A stretch of DNA of 64,000 bases from Streptomyces sp. MH60 (GCF_002939385.1 NZ_MULI01000028.1:1-64000); one strand, 5' to 3'. Numbered from the stretch's first letter, positions 8,381 to 16,604 are shown. Numbers and translations are program-made. The notes: generated by a model not told the origin, from the sequence alone.

Positions 8381-9634
8381 TCAGGCGTTCAGCGGCCGTG
8401 GCTCGGCGCGGTAGGGCCCGTCGCCGGTCGGCCCCTCGTCCGCCGGCCCTTCATCGGTTGCGGGGCCGCCGCCCGATCCTCGTGCGGCGCCGATCTCGTC
8501 GAGCAGGGACCCGCACCGTTCGCAGGTCTCCCGCGCCGACGCGGACAGCTCGCCCATCCGGGTCCGCAGGTCGTCCCGGCGCTGCGGATACTCGTCCCAG
8601 AGCCGGTCCACCTCCGCCAGCAGCAGCCCGGCCTGCTCCCGCGCCACCCCCACCAGGGCCGGTGCGCCCAGCCTGCGCGCGAAGTCGAAGACCTTGCCGG
8701 AGTACGGCAGCGGGAGCACCGGTACGCCGGTGAGCGCCGCGAAGATCACGAAGTGCAGCCGCATGCCCACGGCCACGTCGAGGTGGCGCATGAAGCCGAG
8801 GACCTGCCCGGGGCTGTAGTCGCCGTGCAGGATGCGGCCCTGGTCCGGGGCCGTCATGTGGGACAGCACCGCGTGCGCGTGCCGTACGTCGTGCCGCTCC
8901 ATCGGCAGGAACACCACGCGCGCGTCCAGCCGGCGGACCAGGAAGTCCGCGACGTCGGCGAGCAGCGCGTGGTAGTCGCCCTCGTCGAGTTTCTCGGCGG
9001 CCCGACCCGGCTCGCGCACCGACATCCCCACCAGCCGGGTGCCGGACGGGATGCCCTCGTCGCGCATCATCGCCTCGGTGAACGGCTCCGGGGCCAGCAG
9101 CAGCGCCGGGTCGGCGGTGACCGCGACCTCCCGCTCCAGGCCGACCTCCTCCAGGACCAGCCGCGACTCCTCGTCCCGCACCACGACGTCGGCCATCTCC
9201 GCCAGCACCGTGCGCACCGCGTCCCGGTCCTCCGCGTCGGTCAGCGGGCCGGCGCCGACGGCGTAGGCGAAGGTGGGCACGTGCCGGGTCTGCGCGGCGC
9301 GCACCAGCCGCAGATAGCGCCGCGCCTCGCCGTCGTACAGGATGCCGCCGCCGCCCAGTACCAGGAGGTCCAGGCCGGGCAGCACGTCGAGGACGTGGTT
9401 GCGGCTGACCCCCTCCCACGGCACCACCTCGTCGGCGTCGGGATGGTGCGCGCGGGTGTGCTCCGCGTCCCGGCTCAGCACGACGAGGTGCGCGTCCGGA
9501 CGCCGGGCGCGCAGACAGCTCAGCACGCAGGTCAGGATCGCCTCGTCGCCGATGTTGAAGCCGCCGTAGGAACCCAGCACGCCGATGCGCGGGCCCCGGC
9601 GGGCGGGGAGCGGATGCGAGGGCCGAAGGTTCAT
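8381..9634 (-). CDS. polysaccharide pyruvyl transferase family protein
   Basis: This 417-residue protein has the family signature GSYGGFNIGDEAIL near its N-terminus, a Gly-rich LLVLGGGGILYDG segment, and a C-terminal half with VGMRLHFVIFAALTGVPVLP. This layout matches the CsaB/WcaK pyruvyl transferases, which transfer pyruvate from PEP to a sugar as a ketal. I chose ATG 9634 (MNLRPSH), which has GGGAG just upstream. The same frame is open to 9883, but that extension overlaps the divergent TerC gene. It is upstream of, and close to, the FAD oxidoreductase gene. The acidic, low-complexity C-terminal tail is poorly conserved-looking. Confidence 0.85.
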   Translation of the reverse strand: MNLRPSHPLPARRGPRIGVLGSYGGFNIGDEAILTCVLSCLRARRPDAHLVVLSRDAEHTRAHHPDADEVVPWEGVSRNHVLDVLPGLDLLVLGGGGILYDGEARRYLRLVRAAQTRHVPTFAYAVGAGPLTDAEDRDAVRTVLAEMADVVVRDEESRLVLEEVGLEREVAVTADPALLLAPEPFTEAMMRDEGIPSGTRLVGMSVREPGRAAEKLDEGDYHALLADVADFLVRRLDARVVFLPMERHDVRHAHAVLSHMTAPDQGRILHGDYSPGQVLGFMRHLDVAVGMRLHFVIFAALTGVPVLPLPYSGKVFDFARRLGAPALVGVAREQAGLLLAEVDRLWDEYPQRRDDLRTRMGELSASARETCERCGSLLDEIGAARGSGGGPATDEGPADEGPTGDGPYRAEPRPLNA

Positions 9635-9782
9635 CCGGGGGGCTCCCGTCACGTCGGAATCGGCCGGTGCGCGCCGGTCTCGGTGCGTGGGGCCGCGCAC
9701 AGCCGGGTTGCCTGCGCGGCATCCCGGAAACACCCTGACCAAGAACCACCCGTACGCGATCCGTCCCGCACGAGGAGCACCG

Positions 9783-10733
9783 GTGAACGTCTCCCTCAGC
9801 GTCTGGCTGCTGACCGTCGCGGGCCTGTGCGTCCTCGTCGCCGCCGACTTCTTCATCGGGCGCAAGCCGCACGACGTCTCCATCCGGGAGGCCGGGATCT
9901 GGACGGCCGTCTGGGTGGCCCTGGCCTGCCTGTTCGGCGTGGGGTTGCTGGTGGCCGGCGGCGGCGGGCCCGGGGGCGAGTTCTTCGCCGGCTACCTCAC
10001 CGAGAAGTCGCTCAGCGTCGACAACCTCTTCGTCTTCGTGCTGATCATGGCCAAGTTCGCGGTGCCCTCGCGGTACCAGCAGCGGGTGCTGATGGTCGGC
10101 GTCCTGGTGGCCCTGGTGCTGCGCGCCGCGTTCATCGCGGCCGGCGCGGCGATCATCTCCGCGTTCTCCTGGGTGTTCTACCTCTTCGGCGCCTTCCTGA
10201 TCTGGACCGCCTGGAAGCTCGTCCAGGACGCCCGCAAGGGAGAGCACGAGCAGGAGTACGAGGAGAACAAGCTGCTGAAGTCGATCGAGCGCCGCTTCGG
10301 CGTCGCCGACCGGTACCACGGCACCCGGCTGTGGGTGGAGGAGAACGGCAGGCGGGTGATGACCCCGATGCTGGTCGTGATGCTCGCGATCGGGTTCACC
10401 GACATCCTGTTCGCCCTGGACTCCATCCCCGCCATCTACGGGCTGACCCAGGACCCGTACATCGTGTTCACCGCCAACGCGTTCGCCCTGATGGGCCTGC
10501 GCCAGCTGTACTTCCTCATCGGCGGCCTGCTGAAGAAGCTGGTCCACCTCTCCTACGGCCTGTCCGTCATCCTCGGTTTCATCGGCGTCAAGCTGGTGCT
10601 GCACGCCCTGCACGAGTCCGGCGTCCACGTGCCCGAGATCGGCATCGCGTTCTCGCTCGGGTTCATCGTGCTGGTCCTCGCGGTCACCACGGCCAGCAGC
10701 CTGTGGGTCACCAGGCGGCGGGAGCGGGCGTGA
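9783..10733 (+). CDS. TerC family integral membrane protein
   Basis: This 316-residue membrane protein has about seven to nine transmembrane helices and the TerC/Alx hallmarks: FFAGYLTEKSLSVDNLFVF (acidic residues inside helices) and FTDILFALDSIPAIYGLT. TerC proteins take part in metal export, manganese homeostasis or tellurite resistance. A long charged cytosolic loop (GEHEQEYEENKLL) sits mid-protein, as usual. GTG 9783 is preceded by GAGGAG at optimal distance; the open frame to 9585 is a read-through of intergenic DNA. No riboswitch (yybP-ykoY type) was recognised upstream. Confidence 0.9.
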   Translation: MNVSLSVWLLTVAGLCVLVAADFFIGRKPHDVSIREAGIWTAVWVALACLFGVGLLVAGGGGPGGEFFAGYLTEKSLSVDNLFVFVLIMAKFAVPSRYQQRVLMVGVLVALVLRAAFIAAGAAIISAFSWVFYLFGAFLIWTAWKLVQDARKGEHEQEYEENKLLKSIERRFGVADRYHGTRLWVEENGRRVMTPMLVVMLAIGFTDILFALDSIPAIYGLTQDPYIVFTANAFALMGLRQLYFLIGGLLKKLVHLSYGLSVILGFIGVKLVLHALHESGVHVPEIGIAFSLGFIVLVLAVTTASSLWVTRRRERA

Positions 10734-10751
10734 CGCCTTCGAGCGGACGGG

Positions 10752-11591
10752 CTACTCCACCAGCTCCTGGGTGCCCAGGACCGTGAGCAGGGCGAGCCGC
10801 TCCGCGTCGGCGGTGCCCGGCTCGGCCGTGTAGACCATGATCCGCAGATCGCTGCCCGCCACACCGAGCACGTCGCAGTCCAGGGTGACGGGCCCCACCC
10901 GTGGATGGTCCACGACCTTGCGGGCCGCCTCGTGCCGGCCGACCGCGTCCGCCCGCCACAGTTCGTCGAACCGCTCGCTGCGGGCACGCAGCTCCGCGAC
11001 CAGCCGGGCCAGCTCGCGGTCGGCGGGGTAGCGGGCGGCGGTGGCGCGCAGGTCCGCGACGAGGGCCGCCTCAAAGGCCCGGCGCTCCTCGGGGGTGTAC
11101 CGGGCCCGGCTGCCCGGCCCGACGAAGTTGCGCCACACGCCGTTGCGCTCCGGGCCCCGCCACCGGGACGGGTCGCCCATCAGCGCCGCGTAGGGCGGGT
11201 TGGCGAGCAGCAGCGTCCACGCCGCGTCGTACACGGCGACCGGGGTGCCGGCCAGTCGGTCGAGCAGCCGGTGGACGCTCGGCGGGATGTACGCCGGAAC
11301 GGTCTCGGGCCCCGGCGGCACCAGCCCGGCCAGCCGGAACAGGTGCGCGCGCTCCTCGGCAGGCAGCCGCAGCGCCCGTACGAGCGCCTCGACGACCTGT
11401 GCCGACGGGTTGGCCGCCCGGCCCTGTTCGAGGCGGGTGACGTAGTCGACGGAGACACCGGCCAGCAGGGCCAGCTCCTCGCGCCGCAGCCCCGCCGCCC
11501 GCCGGTGCCCGCCCGCGGGCAGCCCGGCCGACCCGGGGGAGAGGCGGTCCCTGCGCAGCCGCAACGCCCGCCCGAACTCCGTAGCCGTCAT
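10752..11591 (-). CDS. XRE-family regulator with MmyB-like ligand domain
   Basis: This 279-residue regulator has an N-terminal helix-turn-helix (about residues 34-65: LALLAGVSVDYVTRLEQGR). The MmyB-type PAS-like ligand domain follows, with WTLLLANPPYAALMGD and a C-terminal NVLGVAGSDLRI-type segment ending in a short strand. Proteins of this class usually regulate the divergent oxidoreductase gene and respond to small molecules. Here it is back to back with an SDR gene, and a 13-bp perfect inverted repeat lies between the two starts. ATG 11591 (MTATEFG) is chosen because the HTH homology starts directly after it. Confidence 0.88.
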   Translation of the reverse strand: MTATEFGRALRLRRDRLSPGSAGLPAGGHRRAAGLRREELALLAGVSVDYVTRLEQGRAANPSAQVVEALVRALRLPAEERAHLFRLAGLVPPGPETVPAYIPPSVHRLLDRLAGTPVAVYDAAWTLLLANPPYAALMGDPSRWRGPERNGVWRNFVGPGSRARYTPEERRAFEAALVADLRATAARYPADRELARLVAELRARSERFDELWRADAVGRHEAARKVVDHPRVGPVTLDCDVLGVAGSDLRIMVYTAEPGTADAERLALLTVLGTQELVE

Positions 11592-11616
11592 GCGCCCCAG
11601 TGAACACCCCGGGCGC

Positions 11617-11653
11617 CCGGTCTTCCTGGTACCCGTGGTCCCAGGAAGACCGG
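11617..11653. promoter_or_regulatory. perfect 13-bp inverted repeat, likely operator of the XRE regulator
   Basis: Arms CCGGTCTTCCTGG (11617-11629) and CCAGGAAGACCGG (11641-11653) are separated by 11 bases. The repeat lies in the 103-base divergent region between the XRE regulator and the SDR gene. The centre-to-centre spacing of 24 bases allows dimer-of-dimers or two-turn binding. Confidence 0.65.
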
Positions 11654-11694
11654 ACGCCTGGCTGCCGGCGCCGGCGCGCCGCAGGCTCGATCCC

Positions 11695-12402
11695 ATGACG
11701 ACCACACTGATCACCGGAGCCAACAAGGGCCTCGGCTTCGAGACGGCCCGCCGCCTCGTCGCCGCCGGCCACACCGTCTACGCCGCCGCCCGCGACCCCG
11801 AGCGCGGCCGCCGCGCCGCCGGGGAACTGGGCGCGCGCCCCCTCGTCCTGGACGTCACCGACGACGCCTCCGTCGCCGCCGCCGTGCAGACCGTGGCGGC
11901 CGACGGCGGCCTCGACGTCCTGGTCAACAACGCCGGCGTCGAGCAGCGCGGCGAGCACAACTCGGTGACCGGGGCGGCGGACACGACCGCCGGCCTGGTG
12001 CGCACCGTCTTCGAGACCAACGTCCTCGGCCTGGTGCGGGTGACCCACGCGTTCCTGCCCCTGCTGCGCCGCTCCGCCGCGCCCGTCGTGGTCAACGTGA
12101 GCAGCGGGCTGGCCTCGCTGACCGGACTCACCTCACCGGAGAGCCCCGGGTACGGCTACCCGGGCCTCGCCTATCCGGCGTCGAAGACCGCGGTCAACGC
12201 GCTGACCGTGCAGTACGCGAAGGCGTTCCCCGGGATGCGGATCAACGCGGTCGAGCCGGGCTTCACCGCGACCGACCTGAACGGCAACACCGGCACGCAG
12301 ACCGTGGCCGAGGGCGCCGAGGTCATCGTCCGGATGGCCCGGCTGGGCCCGGACGGACCCACCGGGGGCTACTTCGACGCGGCGGGTCCGCTGCCCTGGT
12401 AG
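11695..12402 (+). CDS. short-chain dehydrogenase/reductase
   Basis: This 235-residue classical SDR has the cofactor motif TGANKGLG at residues 7-14, NNAG near 83, catalytic serine in VNVSSG, and YPASK (Tyr-x3-Lys) near 160. The ADP-ribose-binding region ends in an Arg (AARDPERGR), pointing to NADP(H). ATG 11695 starts directly at homology. It is divergent from the XRE regulator, which probably controls it. The substrate is unknown. Confidence 0.9.
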   Translation: MTTTLITGANKGLGFETARRLVAAGHTVYAAARDPERGRRAAGELGARPLVLDVTDDASVAAAVQTVAADGGLDVLVNNAGVEQRGEHNSVTGAADTTAGLVRTVFETNVLGLVRVTHAFLPLLRRSAAPVVVNVSSGLASLTGLTSPESPGYGYPGLAYPASKTAVNALTVQYAKAFPGMRINAVEPGFTATDLNGNTGTQTVAEGAEVIVRMARLGPDGPTGGYFDAAGPLPW

Positions 12403-12406
12403 CGGG

Positions 12407-12610
12407 TCAGCGGACCGCCGGCGTGGGCCTGCCGCGCGACACCACCCGGGTGCCGTGGCCGTCGACGACGCGGGCCTGGAGCGAACCGCAGGCACACCGG
12501 GTCCACAGGGTGCCGCCCGCCCCGGTGGAGTGGGCGGACAGCACCTGGAAGGGCTCGGCACCGTCGGGCCACCCGCAGTGCGGGCAGACGACACCGGTCG
12601 TGCTGGGCAT
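12407..12610 (-). CDS. small zinc-ribbon-like protein
   Basis: This 67-residue hypothetical protein has CPHCGW at residues 9-14 and a second Cys pair CACG near 39, the spacing of a small zinc ribbon. GAGGAG sits seven bases before ATG 12610, which supports it as a real gene. It converges with the SDR gene with only four bases between stops. The function is unknown; similar small Cys-rich proteins are frequent in Streptomyces. Confidence 0.7.
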   Translation of the reverse strand: MPSTTGVVCPHCGWPDGAEPFQVLSAHSTGAGGTLWTRCACGSLQARVVDGHGTRVVSRGRPTPAVR

Positions 12611-12716
12611 GGCGACTCCTCGTCAGTGGTACGTCGGGATGCTGGTGCGGGCCTCGGTCCCACCGTGGCGCCACCGACAGCGTGCGGCCACGGATCCGTT
12701 CACGTCCAGGTTGACT

Positions 12717-14168
12717 TTACGGACTCCACCGTGAAGCGTGCACTTCATGATTGATCTGCGCAGGCTGCACGTGCTGCGGGCCGTCGCCCACTACGGCACC
12801 GTCACCGCGGCGGCCCGTGCCCTGCACTTCACCCCCTCGGCCGCCTCCCAGCAGATCCGGCAGCTCGCCCGGGACCTCGGCGTCGACCTGCTGGAGCCGC
12901 AGGGGCGCGGGGTGCGGCTGACCGCGGCCGCGGAGAGCCTGCTGGAACACGCCGACGCGATCGAGGCCCGCTGGGACGAGGCCGAACAGGATCTGCGGGC
13001 GGGGGAGGGGGCCCCGGCCGGGCCGCTGCGGGTGACGGGGTTCCCGGTGGCCGTCGCCGTCCTGCTGGCCCCGATGGCGGCGCGGCTGCGGGAGCGGCAC
13101 CCCCGGCTGTCGGTGCGGATCCGGGAGGTCGAGGTGGCGGAGAGCTTCGACCTGCTCTTCGAGGGGGAGAGCGATCTGGCGGTGGTGGAGGCGACCCCGG
13201 CCAGCCCGCCGTCGGCCGACACGCGCTTCGAACAGCGGCCGCTGCTGGACGAGCCGTTCGACCTGGTCGTCCCCGCGGACCATCCGCTGGCCGGACGGGA
13301 GGAGGCCGACCTCGCCGACGTGGCCCACGAGGGCTGGATCGCGCCGCTGCCGCAGAGCCCGTGCCGGACCCACCTGGTGGCGGCGTGCGGTGCCGCCGGG
13401 TTCACTCCCGACGTGGTCCATCTCGCGGTGGACTGGAACGTCACGGCCCACCTGGTCGCCCACGGGCTGGGCGTCGCGCTGGTGCCCCGGCTCGCCCGGC
13501 TGACCCCCGAGCTGCCGATCGTCCGCGTGCCCTGCGCCGGCCGCCCGCACCGCAAGCTGCTCACCTGCACGCGCGGCGGCGGCCACCGCCGTGCGGCGGT
13601 CGCGGCCGCGCTGGAGGAGCTGCGCACGCTGGCCGTGCAGCTGGGCGACGACCTCGGTCAGCTGGGCGGCGACCTCGGCGTCGTCGGCCGGGTGGGTCTC
13701 GGCGAAGCGGGCGCCCGAACCCGGGATGGACAGCTTGATGTCCTCGATCACCTTGCCGCCGGCGATGCCCACGGCCTTGCGGGCCTCGTCCTGCGCCCAC
13801 ACGCCGCCGTACTGGCCGAGCGCGGTGCCCACGACGGCGACGGGCTTGCCGGTGAAGGCGCCGGCGCCGTAGGGGCGGGACAGCCAGTCGATGGCGTTCT
13901 TCAGGACGGCCGGGATGGTGCCGTTGTACTCGGGCGAGAAGAGCAGGAAGGCCTGCGCGCCCTGGGCGGCCTCGCGCAGCTTCGCGGCGGCGGCCGGGAC
14001 GCTGCCCTCTACGTCGATGTCCTCGTTGTAGAAGGGGATGTCGGCGAGCCCCTCGAACAGCTGCACCTCGGCGCCCTCGGGCGCGAACTTGACGGCCGCC
14101 TCGGCGAGCTGGCGGTTGTGCGAACCGGCGCGAAGGCTGCCGACGAGCGCAAGGATGCGGACAGACAT
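12717..14168 (-). CDS. NADPH-dependent FMN reductase, missing its normal stop
   Basis: The flavodoxin-like domain spans the first ~178 codons from ATG 14168 (MSVRILALVGSLRAGSHNR) and includes the FMN phosphate loop GSLRAGSHNR and the family motif PEYNGTIPAVLKNAIDW. Homologues end soon after the helix AAQLTEVVAQLHG (about 13635). Here no stop follows. The frame runs on for another ~300 codons, antisense to the convergent LysR gene, to 12717. The extra part has no recognisable fold and is most simply the result of a lost intergenic segment. The gene is divergent from TetR with paired palindromes between. Activity of the N-terminal domain may be retained. Confidence 0.7.
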   Translation of the reverse strand: MSVRILALVGSLRAGSHNRQLAEAAVKFAPEGAEVQLFEGLADIPFYNEDIDVEGSVPAAAAKLREAAQGAQAFLLFSPEYNGTIPAVLKNAIDWLSRPYGAGAFTGKPVAVVGTALGQYGGVWAQDEARKAVGIAGGKVIEDIKLSIPGSGARFAETHPADDAEVAAQLTEVVAQLHGQRAQLLQRGRDRRTAVAAAARAGEQLAVRAAGAGHADDRQLGGQPGEPGHQRDAQPVGDQVGRDVPVHREMDHVGSEPGGTARRHQVGPARALRQRRDPALVGHVGEVGLLPSGQRMVRGDDQVERLVQQRPLFEARVGRRRAGRGRLHHRQIALPLEEQVEALRHLDLPDPHRQPGVPLPQPRRHRGQQDGDGHREPRHPQRPGRGPLPRPQILFGLVPAGLDRVGVFQQALRGRGQPHPAPLRLQQVDAEVPGELPDLLGGGRGGEVQGTGRRGDGAVVGDGPQHVQPAQINHEVHASRWSP

Positions 14169-14198
14169 GAGTACTCCCACTACTGGAACAGATGGTGA
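12747..14198 (+). CDS. LysR-family regulator, missing its normal stop
   Basis: The LysR fold occupies about the first 297 codons. It has an N-terminal winged helix (LRAVAHYGTVTAAARALHFT, SAASQQIRQL) and an effector domain ending in VAAALEELRTLA near 13635. A stop is expected there, but the frame continues through the whole antisense of the FMN reductase gene to 14198. ATG 12747 (MIDLRRLH) is the natural start; a GTG at 12738 is possible. The reductase shows the mirror-image defect, so both stops were lost in one event at about 13630-13650. Confidence 0.7.
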   Translation: MIDLRRLHVLRAVAHYGTVTAAARALHFTPSAASQQIRQLARDLGVDLLEPQGRGVRLTAAAESLLEHADAIEARWDEAEQDLRAGEGAPAGPLRVTGFPVAVAVLLAPMAARLRERHPRLSVRIREVEVAESFDLLFEGESDLAVVEATPASPPSADTRFEQRPLLDEPFDLVVPADHPLAGREEADLADVAHEGWIAPLPQSPCRTHLVAACGAAGFTPDVVHLAVDWNVTAHLVAHGLGVALVPRLARLTPELPIVRVPCAGRPHRKLLTCTRGGGHRRAAVAAALEELRTLAVQLGDDLGQLGGDLGVVGRVGLGEAGARTRDGQLDVLDHLAAGDAHGLAGLVLRPHAAVLAERGAHDGDGLAGEGAGAVGAGQPVDGVLQDGRDGAVVLGREEQEGLRALGGLAQLRGGGRDAALYVDVLVVEGDVGEPLEQLHLGALGRELDGRLGELAVVRTGAKAADERKDADRHEYSHYWNRW

Positions 14199-14229
14199 CG
14201 GGCGGGCCGAAACCTGGCGGCAACGATCC

Positions 14230-14276
14230 GGACCGGGGTCCGTTTAATTTCTAACATCCCAAACGGACCGCGGTCC
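14230..14276. promoter_or_regulatory. two matching palindromes between the FMN reductase and TetR genes
   Basis: Site A (14230-14245) read on the minus strand is AAACGGACCCCGGTCC. Site B (14261-14276) read on the plus strand is AAACGGACCGCGGTCC. The two are the same element in opposite orientation with centres 35 bases apart, in the divergent region of the TetR gene. They are strong candidates for TetR operators controlling both genes. Confidence 0.7.
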
Positions 14277-14307
14277 AGTTTTCTTCCCGATGCTTTACGC
14301 TGGCTTC

Positions 14308-15012
14308 ATGTCCGCCGCCCCGCCGCACTTCCCGCAGCCCCAGGAGAACGCCGGTCCGCCCGAGCTGCTGCAACTCGGCACCGGGACCGACGAGGACGAG
14401 CCCTGCCTGCGGGCCGACGCCGCGCGCAACCGCGCCCGGCTCCTGGAGGCCGCCGAGCGGCTGGTCGCCGAGCACGGCGCGGGCGCCCTCACCATGGAGG
14501 CGGTGGCCGCCGCGGCGTGCGTGGGCAAGGGCACGGTCTTCCGCCGCTTCGGCGACCGCACCGGGCTGCTCGCGGCGCTGCTCGACCACTCCGAGCGGAA
14601 GTTCCAGGCCGCGCTCCTGAGCGGTCCGCCGCCGCTGGGTCCCGGCGCCCCGCCGGTCGAGCGGCTGCGGGCCTTCGGCTGCGCGCTGCTGCGCCGCTCC
14701 ATCGACGAACTCGACCTGCTCCTGGCCGGGGAGCCCAGCGCGGAGCGCCGCCACACCTTCCCGCCGCGCCGTTTCCTGCGCCACCACGTGGCACTGCTGC
14801 TGCGCGAGGCCGTGCCGGACGCCGACAGCGAACTCCTCTCGCACACCCTGATGGCCTACCTCGACGCCGCCCTGATCCACCACCTCACCCAGCAGTGCGG
14901 GCTGCCCGCCGAACGCGTACGGGCGGGCTGGCTCGACCTGGTCGCACGGGTCACCCGCACCGACACCCCGGCCCCGGGGACCCAGACCCCGGCCACCGCC
15001 CCGTCGGACTGA
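14308..15012 (+). CDS. TetR-family regulator
   Basis: This 234-residue protein has a TetR N-terminal domain at about residues 36-85 (RARLLEAAERLVAEHGAGAL, then VGKGTVFRRFGDRTGLL) and an all-helical C-terminal ligand domain. ATG 14308 is the natural start. A TACGCT hexamer ends six bases upstream, so the transcript may be leaderless. It is divergent from the FMN reductase gene and has two matching palindromes in the gap. It most likely represses the reductase and itself in response to a redox-active or quinone-like ligand (inference from context). Confidence 0.9.
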   Translation: MSAAPPHFPQPQENAGPPELLQLGTGTDEDEPCLRADAARNRARLLEAAERLVAEHGAGALTMEAVAAAACVGKGTVFRRFGDRTGLLAALLDHSERKFQAALLSGPPPLGPGAPPVERLRAFGCALLRRSIDELDLLLAGEPSAERRHTFPPRRFLRHHVALLLREAVPDADSELLSHTLMAYLDAALIHHLTQQCGLPAERVRAGWLDLVARVTRTDTPAPGTQTPATAPSD

Positions 15013-15084
15013 ACTCCGTCCGTCGCGGACGACGTTGCCCCGCCCGCCGTCCCGCGTCCGGCTTCTGCCAGGATGCCGTACGTC

Positions 15085-16119
15085 ATGGTGCAGATACCGA
15101 ATCCGCCGCCCCCCGAGCCCTCCGCAGCGCGCTCCGTGCCCACGAGTGCCGACGTGGCCCGCCTGGCCGGCGTCTCGCGCGCGACCGTCTCCTACGTCCT
15201 CAACAACACCGGCGCCGTACGGATCAGCGAACCCACCCGCCGCCGCGTCCGCGAGGCCGCCCGGGAACTCGGCTACGTCCCGCACGCCGCGGCCCGCTCC
15301 CTGCGCGCCGGACACAGCCGCATGGTCCTGATGCCGGCGCCGTCCTTCCCCGCCGGCCCGCTCTACAGCCGCTTCCTCGCCGAACTCCAGTGGGCGCTCG
15401 GCCGCCTCGACTACACCGTCGTGCAGCACGGCACCGTCGGCGTCCACGGCGACGAGGCCGCCCGCGCCTGGGCCGAGCTGCGCCCGGTCGCCGTCCTGGT
15501 GCCCGGCGCCGACCTGGGCCCGCGGGGCGTGGAGATCCTCAAACGCTCCGGCGCCCGGGCGGTCCTCACCCTCGGTCCCGAGGCCGTCGAGGGGGCGCAC
15601 GCCCTGCTCACCGACCAGGAGGGCGTCGGCCGCGGCGCGACCCGCCACCTGTACGACCGCGGCCGCCGCGGCATCGGCGTGGTCGTGCCCGCCGAACGCG
15701 GCCTGGACGTCTTCTCGGCACCGCGCCTCGCGGGCGCCCGCGAGGCCGTGTCCGGCACCGACGCCACCGTCACCGAGCTGCCTCTCGCCTACGACGAGAG
15801 GGACGCCGCCCGCCTCGCGGCGCGCTGGCGTCCCCTGGGACTCGACGCGGTGTTCGCGTACAACGACGAGTACGCGATGCTGCTGATGCGGGCCCTCCAG
15901 GACGAGGGCCTCGACATCCCCGGCGACGCCGCCGTGATCGGCGCCGACGACCTGATGCTGGGCCGGCTGCTGCGGCCCCGGCTGAGCACCGTCCACCTGG
16001 AGCTGCCCGCCGGCCGCGACCTGGCCGCACTCGTCGACCGGGCGGTGCACGACCCGGGCGCCGCGCCCGAGCGCCACAAGGTACTGGGCGCGACGGTGGT
16101 GCACCGGGAATCGAGCTGA
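15085..16119 (+). CDS. LacI-family regulator
   Basis: This 344-residue regulator has the LacI helix-turn-helix TSADVARLAGVSRATVSYVLNN at about residues 20-41 and the hinge RSLRAGHS. A periplasmic-binding-like sensor domain follows, with the usual AVFAYNDEYAMLLMRALQDEG and ADDLMLGRLLRPRLSTV segments. ATG 15085 (MVQIP) matches the start I remember for Streptomyces homologues; ATG 15073 would add four residues. No sugar operon lies next to it, so its target is probably elsewhere or itself. Confidence 0.9.
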   Translation: MVQIPNPPPPEPSAARSVPTSADVARLAGVSRATVSYVLNNTGAVRISEPTRRRVREAARELGYVPHAAARSLRAGHSRMVLMPAPSFPAGPLYSRFLAELQWALGRLDYTVVQHGTVGVHGDEAARAWAELRPVAVLVPGADLGPRGVEILKRSGARAVLTLGPEAVEGAHALLTDQEGVGRGATRHLYDRGRRGIGVVVPAERGLDVFSAPRLAGAREAVSGTDATVTELPLAYDERDAARLAARWRPLGLDAVFAYNDEYAMLLMRALQDEGLDIPGDAAVIGADDLMLGRLLRPRLSTVHLELPAGRDLAALVDRAVHDPGAAPERHKVLGATVVHRESS

Positions 16120-16138
16120 CCGGCGGCCGGACCGCCCG

Positions 16139-16534
16139 CTACTGGCCTTCCTGGCCGCTCTGCCCGGCCTGCGCCTGCTGCTCGGCGACCGCCTTGCGGA
16201 CCTCGTCCATGTCCAGGTTCCGGGCCTGGCCGATCACGTCGGTGAGAGCCGCCTCCGGCAGCGCGCCCGGCTGCGCGAACACCGCCACCTGGTCCCGCAC
16301 GATCATCAGCGTCGGAATCGACTGGATGCCGAAGGCCTGCGCCAGCTCCGGCTGCGCCTCGGTGTCCACCTTGCCGAACACCAGGTCCGGATTGGCCTCC
16401 GCGGCCTTCTCGTAGACCGGCCCGAACTGCTTGCACGGACCGCACCACTCCGCCCAGAAGTCGATCAGTACGAACTCGTTGTCCGTGACCGTCTGGTCGA
16501 AGTTCTCCTTGGTGAGTTCCACGGTGCTGGTCAT
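16139..16534 (-). CDS. trxA: thioredoxin
   Basis: This 131-residue thioredoxin has the active site WCGPC at residues 30-34, the fold markers FDQTVT and VLIDFWAEW before it, and cis-Pro in SIPTLMI. A C-terminal helix extends past the usual 108 residues and ends in a Gln-rich tail. It reduces protein disulfides in the cytosol. A close match to a SigR promoter (GGAAT-N18-GTT) lies 45 bases upstream of ATG 16534, which predicts induction by thiol-oxidative stress, as known for S. coelicolor trx genes. It is divergent from a flavoprotein disulfide reductase. Streptomyces carry several thioredoxins, so the gene symbol denotes the family. Confidence 0.92.
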   Translation of the reverse strand: MTSTVELTKENFDQTVTDNEFVLIDFWAEWCGPCKQFGPVYEKAAEANPDLVFGKVDTEAQPELAQAFGIQSIPTLMIVRDQVAVFAQPGALPEAALTDVIGQARNLDMDEVRKAVAEQQAQAGQSGQEGQ

Positions 16535-16578
16535 GAGGTGATCCCTCTTCCTGGTTTCGGGGGAGAAGCCGTCGGCAC

Positions 16579-16604
16579 AACACTGCCGACCTGGTGGGTA
16601 TTCC
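16579..16604 (-). promoter_or_regulatory. SigR-type promoter for thioredoxin
   Basis: Read on the minus strand: -35 GGAAT (16604-16600), an 18-base spacer, and -10 GTT (16581-16579). This equals the published SigR consensus GGAAT-N18-GTT. Two inverted repeats overlap it: GTCGGCA/TGCCGAC at 16571-16590 and TGGGTA/TACCCA at 16595-16617. Confidence 0.7.

Noticed and set aside
15085..16119. LacI regulator as controller of the rhamnose genes
   Set aside because: It lies 47 kb away with no sugar genes nearby, so nothing in the sequence links it to the TGAAAC operators.
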